From Polymyxa betae (lineage: Eukaryota > Endomyxa > Phytomyxea > Plasmodiophorida > Plasmodiophoridae): a stretch of DNA of 23,551 nt. Of this stretch, positions 16,978 to 23,551 are shown piece after piece. The stretch lies in assembly GCA_003693705.1 (NCBI GenBank), contig RBZT01000319.1, forward strand, positions 1 to 23,551, written 5' to 3'. The notes beneath the pieces are model-generated. The model had not been told where the DNA came from. It did no database searches and was given only the letters and a program-made list of their open reading frames with translations. Each line of letters opens with the position of its first letter. Position 1 is the stretch's first letter. The position numbers were made by a program, and so were the translations under genes.

Positions 16978-18238
16978 ATAGGCAAATCGTGTGGTGCCGC
17001 TCACCTGGGACGAACGTCTCTGTGTCTCCCGGCCCTAAACTCGATCATGATTCGCCGCCCGAGGCAGCCAATGTGACCCTGATAGCCTTTCTCGAGACAG
17101 CTGGCTATCGCCTGCTTCTTCGATATTTGAACAGATATGACATTGGGAACTTGATGTCGACCTCAACGACTGTCTATGAATGTTGTTGCTACAATTGACC
17201 GCTGTGCCCCAACCGATTATTTTTTTAGGCTGCGCCAGAGCCGCTATTCGCTTAAGAAAATCCAACGCAAAAGACTGCCACGAGCAGATCAGTAACTGGT
17301 ACCGATACCGATTGAAGCCATTGAGTCATATGCTGGTCATACGAAGGTTTTTTCACAGTTTTAAAGTTTCTACAAATGAGAGGTTCTATCTGGTTCCCCT
17401 ACAGGTAACCGTATCAGACATTTTTCGATATTTCTCCCGGCTCGAGGCCGAATCGCTCCCTTCCCCGCTCAAAATAGAATATCTCCCTCCGCTCGATATC
17501 AGTATTGTCCGAAGGATTTTATCTAAAGCTGGTTTCACTGCTGAGCATCATCCGACCGGGGCATTTTCCAGCCCGCAAATTACTCGATTTGCCACCGGCA
17601 GTCAATCTCAAATACGCCTTCATACGATTTTAAAACCCGGGTTTTGTTACATGTTGAAATATCCGACACGTCTCTGGTCAGTCGATGGGATTCGCCCTAT
17701 AAGGTTTTGTGTTTATGGACAAGCTCTAACAGAATGGTCCCCTGATCCGGATATCCGAGAAATAGAATTCGGCCAATTACGTCGCATTCTGAATCCTTTA
17801 ACTTTCAAGGAAGCTGTCGAAGATCCTGTTGCAGACAGATTCCCATTGATAGTCCGATATCTGCAAGAAGGGGGACATTTGCAGATTCAAAGGAGGAAAT
17901 TCTGTCTGAAACTACCCAGCCAGCTGAAGGGTCTCTATGATTGTCACTACTATTCACCGGGGACATCTTCGATGCTGTCAGTCCTGCAACAGATCGATCG
18001 CCTTCTGCAAACTGAATATGGCGCCAATCATTCGACGAACTTAGAATTCGGAGATTGTTCGCACTGCCAATGGCCATTCATCATCTCGAATTTCAGTGTC
18101 CCATTGTATATAGAGTATATTAACAACGAGTATGTCCTCATGACTCATCTATATTTCCGCTCGTTCGACCCAGAGGTCCTCAAGCTCACGTTTCAGTCGT
18201 TATTCTCATTATTGACGTTTGCCGATTGGTGGTGTTAA
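16978..18238 (+). CDS. F-box-like protein, two exons seen (5' partial)
   Basis: The exons are 16978-17181 and 17229-18238. The 47-nt intron (GTTGTT..TTTTTTTAG) joins VYE to CCARAAIRL in phase. Exon 1 has no usable ATG before residue 60 or so and is preceded by CCCTTTCAG at 16969-16977, so a further 5' exon is expected, possibly across the triple repeat. The 403 residues begin with a disordered stretch, then an F-box-like helix set: LIAFLETAGYRLLLRYLNRYDIGNLMSTS. The long remainder (SDIFRYFSRLEAESL, LPPLDISIVRRILSKAGF, GFCYMLKYPTRLW, FPLIVRYLQEGGHL) is globular, without repeats I recognise. By family it would act as a substrate adaptor, but that is inference from a weak F-box. Confidence 0.62.
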
Positions 18239-18408
18239 GAGCAACAGAGATCGAGTTCTTGAATGTGTTCGCATTAGCTGCAAAATATGACGCAGCTTCG
18301 CGTAAGGAATTCGATTGGCCATTGTTCTGGTGCCGGATCTGACCTGCGCTGTAGTGAAGACGTTATCGTCGGTTAAAGGGTCTTGCTCTGTAATGTGACG
18401 TTTACCAG

Positions 18409-19104
18409 AACTTGTATATCTGTGCATACAATATCACCATAATGTTTGGGCTGGCTGCAGCTTTCAACTGCAAAACGAGGCTACAAAAGGTTATTGATGT
18501 TCAGATAGGTCAGATTTCGTCTGGCGATGGATCTGGTTTCGGAAAGTTTACACCACCAGCGGCCAAAGTTTGGGCTCGATTATGCGGACCTCCATCCAGT
18601 ATTGCCACATCAACGTGGATACAGAATATCATAATTGTCCTAGGTCTGATAAAAGCCCTCTATGATATCGATGGTGTAGCGTCTCTTGCAAGCTGTCTTG
18701 GTTTTCCCGTCATCGCTCTCGATGTCTTCGTGACCATGCTTTCTGTTACTGTAGATTGGATGACAACAACCATTTGTCGAAGCGATGTGTTGTATCATGT
18801 CCAATAAGGAATGATTCTTCTTTTGTGAAAGAAATTATTGTCTGGGTTTTAGAACATGGATCCTTATATTCTATACTGCGTCGCAGAGGGGATTTTCGAT
18901 CCGACAACAGACCGTAGACCTGGGCTGATTAATTCATCCATCAACAAGTCTTTACTAGAGAATTATGATACCGATTTAACTCGCTATGAAACAATTTTAG
19001 CTCAGATTTTACCCTTGAGCAAAACCAGCTCAGAATACGGTCACAGAACCCTAATCCTAACTGCAATGAAAATCCGAACATCTCCAGGCCCTGACCCACG
19101 ATAA
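18409..19104 (+). CDS. Unknown two-exon gene, hydrophobic middle
   Basis: The exons are 18409-18786 (ATG at 18442) and 18853-19104. The 66-nt intron runs GTGTTG..GTTTTAG and joins CRSD to NMDPYILYC in phase 0. The first exon holds WIQNIIIVLGLIKALYDI and FPVIALDVFVTMLSVTV, two stretches hydrophobic enough for membrane helices. The second is soluble (KSLLENYDTDLTRYETILAQ). A CCAG at 18405-18408 could be a 3' splice site linking it to an earlier exon, perhaps of the F-box-like gene. No known family is recognised. Confidence 0.4.
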
Positions 19105-19327
19105 CGATCTTTAAAATTCAGGCTTCATCTGCGTTGTATGGAAGTTTGGGGTTCGGCGGTGCCTTCTAGGATGTAACCTGCCCATAGCCGTGTGATGGGG
19201 TGACCCCATGACCCCATCTAACATCTCGATCCAGAAGCGTCCAGAACATCTCGTCACCTTTTGATCGTGGCGCGACACTCTCTGTCTTATTTCGAATTCA
19301 GACGGGCACTGCCTCACGCCCTTAATC
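19105..19327. other. Spacer upstream of carbonic anhydrase gene
   Basis: No gene is seen here. It contains the short palindrome ATGGGGTGACCCCAT followed by a repeat of GACCCCAT near 19195-19216, which could be a protein-binding site. Confidence 0.3.
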
Positions 19328-20212
19328 ATGAGATCTCTGATGATTCTCTCCTGTGTAATCTCCGTAGCCATCGCCGCGGAACTCGACTTCACATATGCGG
19401 ACCAGCAGGCTTGGCCCATGCTGCCGCAGTCCCAATGCGGCGGGAAACGTCAGAGCCCCATCAACCTCGATCTCAACCAAGCTGTCGTAAACCCTAATCT
19501 GGGTCAACAATTCGCCTGCACATGGCAACGTCATGGCGCTATATTCGGCGGTCAAATCACAAACACCGGACGGACTATCGAGATGGAAGTCGATACTTCG
19601 CATGTTTGTCGCGGGGTTCCCGGCGTCGAAGCCTCCGAATTCCGTCTCGCTAAAGTCCATATACATTACGGCACGAGAACCGGGGAAGGAAGTGAGCATA
19701 CGATCAACGGACGAGCTTCGGATTTAGAGATGCATCTCGTCCATTTCGATACTCGATTCAAGGACTTGGACCAGGCTGCGCTAAACCCTAACGGCATTAT
19801 GGTGACGGCGATCCTATTCGACGAAGCTCAGGAGTCGTTCAGTAACTGCGGACTGTCCAGAATGGCGGTTCTGTCCGCCACGGCGTTGCAGCAAATCAAA
19901 ACGAAAACGTCGTTTCATCTTTCTGCAGGATCGCTGATCGCCGGCACCGGGCTACAGCTGCGCCAGCCGCAATTCGCTACATACGCGGGGTCGCTGACCA
20001 CTCCGACCTGTAACGAAGTGGTAACGTGGGTCGTGGCCTCGCAGACGGGCCGGGTCGGGTCGCAGACGTTACAGATGCTGCGGGCCGCGCCCGGTTTGAA
20101 GCCCGGCACGAAACTGGCCCCGAATTTCCGTCAGCTACAGCAGCTGAATGGCCGGAAGGTGACGACCTCCTTCAAGCAGGCCCAGCCGCAGCAATTGGTC
20201 GGCCATAAATGA
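19328..20212 (+). CDS. Secreted alpha-class carbonic anhydrase
   Basis: A single-exon, 294-residue enzyme interconverting CO2 and bicarbonate. Residues 1-17 form a signal peptide (MRSLMILSCVISVAIAA), so it acts outside the cell or in the secretory pathway. Zinc ligands are His111 and His113 (AKVHIHYG) and His136 (EMHLVHF). The gate residues Glu123 (GSEHT) and Thr224 (GSLTTP) are present, as are the QSPINLD motif and the usual disulfide pair Cys37/Cys228. The proton-shuttle histidine of fast human-type enzymes, expected in NGHxF, is Arg82 here (NTGRTIEM). The C-terminal 40 residues are Gln/Arg-rich and lack a GPI-type tail. It converges with the next gene on the minus strand. Confidence 0.95.
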   Translation: MRSLMILSCVISVAIAAELDFTYADQQAWPMLPQSQCGGKRQSPINLDLNQAVVNPNLGQQFACTWQRHGAIFGGQITNTGRTIEMEVDTSHVCRGVPGVEASEFRLAKVHIHYGTRTGEGSEHTINGRASDLEMHLVHFDTRFKDLDQAALNPNGIMVTAILFDEAQESFSNCGLSRMAVLSATALQQIKTKTSFHLSAGSLIAGTGLQLRQPQFATYAGSLTTPTCNEVVTWVVASQTGRVGSQTLQMLRAAPGLKPGTKLAPNFRQLQQLNGRKVTTSFKQAQPQQLVGHK

Positions 20213-20449
20213 GGACCGAAATCTTTTCCCGAAAATCTCCTCCGCTGCGGTGATGATTTTGCTCCTATTTCTCATGTCAAACCCTGTCAATATTCGAATG
20301 TAAAAACACTGAGTTGTTTTCTCGCACTTTTCGCATAGTGGTTGGCGGTCGTCTGTACGTCGATTCAGTGTCGTGCGCTTACTGGAATTTCAAAGTTGTT
20401 TAACCTTAGCTTTTTGTCAACAAAGATTCACAAACTGCGTCACTGAAAC

Positions 20450-21048
20450 TTATTTTATGCGTTCGCAGTTTATTTTTTCCTTAAATTCAGTCTCTGCGCT
20501 TTGCTGATGGCGCCAGATAAACCGGCCCAGATCTGTCCTTAGAGCAGAACTGATGATATCGGACAGACCTGTTGGATACCCTACAGAGCGAATGTGTCGG
20601 ACTGCCCTTCGATCATCTTTCGGCACTGGCCGTCTTCATTAGGAGTCCCTTCTCTACAAACCATTGCCGGTCGGCGTTGAAGGCACGGCATGGTACAATC
20701 GTCTCCTTTCAATGCTTTGATCGACGGTTTCCATAAAAATCCTCCAAACAGCAGTCGCTATTGAATTTTCGTATTCTTGATGTCAATTCGAACCTGCTAC
20801 GTACGCAGCCGACGGCGTACAGGCCCCTGTGTGCGTTTTTGTACTATCCCTCATTAACATATATTTTGGTTCTCGTCCCTGGAATTTTCAGCCTTTCGTC
20901 TCGATCGGTCTCCGATTACTGTGTCGATTAGCTTCGACAAATCAGCGGAATGTTTTCGTATCGAATGTTTTCCGATATTGACAGTTCCGACGAGACCCAC
21001 GATAGCGCCGCTCTGCAGCAACTTCTGAGCAGCGACCAAGAATTTCAT
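20450..21048 (-). CDS. Unknown three-exon gene, 153 residues
   Basis: The exons are 21048-20859, 20757-20662 and 20625-20450. The introns are 101 nt (GTTAAT..CAATAG) and 36 nt (GTTTGT..GGCCAG), both phase 1, and the lengths sum to 462 nt. The protein starts MKFLVAAQKLLQSGAIVGLVG, a mildly hydrophobic N-terminus, then a basic KHSIRKH and DRSRRKAEN, then TAVWRIFMETVDQSIERRR, and ends with HIRSVGYPTGLSDIISSAL and a charged tail. No known family is recognised. Codon choice in exon 1 is GC-rich at third positions. The last two exons were found only by restoring phase, which argues for them, but neither 5' splice site is consensus. Confidence 0.48.
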
Positions 21049-21217
21049 GATGAGCGCGAGGCTGCAGGTGAGCGAGCTGTGCCCATACAAACCTTAAGCC
21101 CTTAACGGGCCCTTTTAATGGAGCACCTCCCGCAATTGGGATGATGAACTAACATTGTAATGAAGAGATTTGGACACTCTTTCAAACTAGAATTGCTCTT
21201 CAACGACGCACTGTAAT

Positions 21218-21710
21218 CGCACGCCAGACTCACCGTAAAGTTTCTAGCAAAGGCATATTCTCACGGCTTACATTTAGCGACGCATGGTGAAAGCTGGGAA
21301 ACCACTTCGCTTGTCTACTTTGTCGTAATCGTTTGTATCGTAATCGGCAGCACGAGCGGCAACGAAGCGAACAACACGGGAGCGGATCAGGGATCCGGCT
21401 CGATCATCAGCAACACGCAATCTACCACATCACTTTCTCAGAAAATATAGGGTACATGGGCTCGGGTCTTTATATGATGGGCGGATGCCTACCTTACCTT
21501 ATCGAGGCTCTATTTGGTCCTGCATATAGGGCCGCTTATGATCAGCAAGTATCGAAACGGGAGAAATACTGTAAAGCCCCGAAACCATTAGTAGGGTTTC
21601 TGGAATCTATTTGGGCATTATGCTTAAACTTTCCAGCCATGCGTTTTGAAAATAGCGCCGCTTGTTAACCCAAATCAACGAACTAGTCGAATCGAATCCA
21701 ATCCTATCTG
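21218..21710. repeat. Dispersed repeat A, copy 2
   Basis: This is the better preserved partner of 2918-3270. The left block (21218-21306) holds, on the minus strand, a remnant AFHHASLNV matching the RT motif SFHHVSQNV of copy 1. The right block (21450-21710) carries the plus-strand ORF listed separately. An extra 140 bases (21307-21446) separate the blocks here. Confidence 0.75.
21333..21668 (+). CDS. Repeat-A encoded ORF, 111 residues, unknown
   Basis: The frame is open throughout, and its second half reads like a real protein: GYMGSGLYMMGGCLPYLIEAL, AYRAAYDQQVSKREKYC, LVGFLESIWALCLNFPAMRF. The first 40 residues (Gln/His/Ser-rich) look less like coding, and AAAATATAG just before GGTACATGG could be a 3' splice site, so the true exon may start near 21450. 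The homologous stretch at 3040-3240 has stops and a 16-base deletion. The product would be hydrophobic in part. It may be a transposon-carried or duplicated gene fragment, since RT sequence lies beside it on the other strand. Confidence 0.4.
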   Translation: MYRNRQHERQRSEQHGSGSGIRLDHQQHAIYHITFSENIGYMGSGLYMMGGCLPYLIEALFGPAYRAAYDQQVSKREKYCKAPKPLVGFLESIWALCLNFPAMRFENSAAC

Positions 21711-21964
21711 GGCAGTTTCAATTTCTATAGTTCATACCGTTGCGGACAGCTTAACTCTGATTTTTTTTTAAGAGTGACGTTGCGGCTTTATAACTCTTTC
21801 CCAAGACAACCCTCTAGAGGAAACTCAGCGCCTGTCGATAGATCTCAATGAATGCTTTCGAACAGAATGCACATTTTTCGAGAAAAAAAATATTGCGCAG
21901 ATATATTGTAGAGCTGAGTCAAATTTAACATTCTTTACTGATTATATACTCTGGTCAGCATGAA
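21711..21964. other. Spacer between repeats A and B, copy 2
   Basis: This is unrelated to the corresponding 3271-3804 interval. It contains ACCGTTGCGGACAGCTTAAC (about 21738), which recurs near 23423 as ACCGTCGCGGACATCTTAAC. Otherwise it holds nothing recognised. Confidence 0.3.
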
Positions 21965-22860
21965 CAGCAGATAGAGCAGGACATTGTCCAGTAGGTCCAG
22001 GACAGTAATTGTGTTGAAGTTGATAACGATCTATATAATGTCCAAATATATGAGAAAAATAACCTACATCATTATTACAATGATGTTCAAGACAGTATAA
22101 TATTGGATGAANNACTCAGATCAGATGATGGATTCAGATTCCGCTCCTTCAGTTCATCATTCATTCGCTTAATACACTCCAACATGAGCTTCTGTGATAT
22201 ATTCAGAAAATACAGATAAACTTGAACACAGTAATACCGTCTCAAACCCTATTATAGAATATCTCAATAGACAATGAGCACGATCTTCTCTATCACGAAC
22301 TAGTCGTGATCGGATCGAGTGAAGCTTATTGTCACTGACAATGAGATTCTCAAATCCGCACTGTTCACTCTTGCCATTGTGCCTAGAACAAAGCGCACCA
22401 AACCGACTGTGTGGAAACGGATTTCCCCATTGCGATTGAAAAATTCGAAGATCATTCTGACAGCAGATTGAAACGCATGACAGAACTGGGTAACATGTTC
22501 GCTTCAGCCAATCATCACAGCCGTCATGAATCACGTCCAATTTCGGGTCGGTAATCTTGGCCCGACCTATTTTTAGGCTTAAACTGGCCGCCAATATCAA
22601 CTTCTGTAACGTGGTCTTCGCTTTTGAGATTTCCGAGGTTTCGGTCAATATGAGCTGATCATCGAGAACTTTGATAATAACGGTTTTTTGAAGCGCATTC
22701 TCTGCTATTTGATGGGAACAATATGTTCGTATCAGTAAGAAACGCGTTTTCGTCATCATCAGGCTGCTTTTTCTGAAAAACAGTTTCAGTGTGACATTCC
22801 CCATTCAACCAACAGGAATAAATCGCATCAGAAAATCACACAGAGTAGTGTGGTGTGTGA
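21965..22860. repeat. Dispersed repeat B, copy 2
   Basis: This is the partner of 3805-4700 (see there). It contains two undetermined bases at 22112-22113, where copy 1 has about 18 more bases, so the assembly may be collapsed or gapped at this point. Confidence 0.8.
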
Positions 22861-22889
22861 TCTTCTCAACGCCAAAATCAAACGATTAC
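22169..22889 (-). pseudogene. Family X copy X2 (decayed)
   Basis: The 211-residue frame 22804-22169 matches X1 through VLDDQLILTETSEIS, LQKLILAASLSLKI, YPVLSCVSICCQNDLRIFQ and the Cys-rich tail, with a 9-nt in-frame difference (SEQ insertion before CGF). The upstream exon (about 22889-22836) matches X1 but reads EFM, stop, SFDFG where X1 has EFAKLFDFD. The 5' splice site GTGAGT of X1 is ATGCGA here. The first exon and its splicing are therefore lost, while the large exon stays open. It may be a recent pseudogene. Confidence 0.65.
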
Positions 22890-23449
22890 ATAAATTCAGA
22901 CAGCACGCTTCCTGTTTTACCAACAAGTTGTGATTCGATTAAGTATTTCGTATTGTCACTGACAGTGAGAGTTTCAAATCCGCACTGTTTACTCTTGCCA
23001 TTGTGCCTAGAACAAAGATCCCGAAAATGGCTATGAAGAAACGGATTTCCCCATCGAGATTGAAAGATCCGAAGATCATTCTGACAGCATATTGAAACGA
23101 ATGACAGAACTGGGTAACATGTATAATTCAGCCAATTATCACAGCCTTCACGGATCATATTCAATTTCGGGTCGGTAATTTTGGCGCGGCCTATTTCTAG
23201 ACATCAACTGGCCACCAAAATCAGCTTCTGTAACGTGGTCTCCGAAGTTGAGATTTCCGAGGTTTCGGTCAATATGAGCTGATCATCGAGAACTTTGATC
23301 ATAACGGGGGGTTTTGCAGCGCGTTTAAAGACCTTTGATGGGAACAATATGTTCGAATCAGTAAGAAACGCGTACTCGTCATCATCAGGATGCTTTTTCT
23401 GAATGACAGTTTTAGAGTGTGATACCGTCGCGGACATCTTAACTGTCAT
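22886..23449 (-). pseudogene. Family X copy X3 (decayed, tandem to X2)
   Basis: The frame 23449-23204 encodes KKHPDDDEYAF and VMIKVLDDQLILTETSEIS, then LQKLILVAS. A single TGA replaces a Leu codon at 23201-23203, after which the frame resumes (CLEIGRAKITDPKLNM.., YPVLSFVSICCQNDLRIFQ) to 22886. Its C-terminal tail is cut near 22920 and runs directly into the upstream exon of X2, which marks a tandem-duplication junction. A TCATTCAG splice-like site precedes KKHP, but no upstream exon is seen before the homology ends near 23420. Confidence 0.65.
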
Positions 23450-23551
23450 AGATTACTAAGGGAGTAACTCGATTAAACAATGCTTGCCCGGGTAACCCTT
23501 CTGTCAATATCAAAGGCCGTTTTCGAATATATCTCGTCGAGAGGAACAAAA
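23450..23551. other. Window end, nothing recognised
   Basis: These are the last 100 bases, with no exon or repeat that I can support. Confidence 0.3.

Noticed and set aside
19187-19216. ATGGGGTGACCCCAT palindrome
   Set aside because: Six-base arms are too short to call a terminator or binding site; kept only as a note.
20581-20705. Cys-rich minus-strand reading (CTMPC.., MVCREG.., GQCRKM)
   Set aside because: It looked like a small secreted Cys-rich peptide, but it is in another frame from the splice-consistent 153-residue gene and has no start or partner exon.
1-23551. Giant-virus or endogenous viral origin (ankyrin, F-box and BTB genes)
   Set aside because: Short spliceosomal introns in most genes, a Pol III tRNA gene with intact boxes, cellular enzymes and several transposon classes fit a nuclear genome. 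No capsid, packaging ATPase or viral polymerase was seen.
1-23551. CRISPR arrays, integrons, bacterial operons or riboswitches
   Set aside because: No regularly spaced identical repeats, no Shine-Dalgarno-led gene strings and no known aptamer pattern were found.

Overview
The window is nuclear DNA of a eukaryote, most likely a unicellular protist; I cannot name the lineage. The evidence is a complete tRNA-Ile with Pol III boxes and a T-run, genes broken by very short GT..AG introns (about 33-104 nt) whose removal restores reading phase, and typical eukaryotic proteins (PPP-family phosphatase, DXO/RAI1-type protein, BTB protein, F-box and ankyrin proteins, secreted alpha-carbonic anhydrase). 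No operons are visible, and both strands carry genes separated by several hundred bases with decayed transposons.

Layout. 1-685: 3' end of a Ser/Thr phosphatase (+). 1016-1707: four-exon gene of unknown function (+). 2310-2382: tRNA-Ile(AAT). 2477-3003: reverse transcriptase relic (-), overlapping a repeat (A) that recurs at 21218-21710. 4017-4830: member X1 (-) of an unrecognised family, here called X. 4943-5317: divergent X4 (-), abutting the end of a large F-box/ankyrin gene (5265-7193, -). 7839-8776: four-exon BTB gene (+). 9101-9432: two-exon small gene (-). 9592-9703: MITE-like inverted repeat. 10188-11335: three-exon DXO/RAI1 homologue with altered catalytic positions (-). 11336-13165: gene-poor. 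13166-13374: GAATTCCAC repeats and a hairpin. 14306-15265: five-exon X5 (-). 15434-15930: three-exon candidate (+). 16310-16649: DDE transposase relic resembling the ISXO2/Merlin group (+). 16744-16955: three GC-rich repeats in front of an F-box-like gene (16978-18238, +). 18409-19104: two-exon unknown (+). 19328-20212: alpha-carbonic anhydrase (+). 20450-21048: three-exon unknown (-). 21218-23449: repeat A copy 2 and two decayed X copies in tandem (X2, X3).

The genes do not form one pathway. The main theme is expansion and decay of lineage-specific families: family X has five members here, and F-box, ankyrin and BTB proteins (often substrate adaptors in ubiquitin ligation) sit among them. 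The long segment shared by 2.9-4.7 kb and 21.2-22.9 kb is a dispersed duplication about 18 kb apart. Exon structures were inferred by eye from splice dinucleotides, phase and protein plausibility. No search or RNA data could be used.
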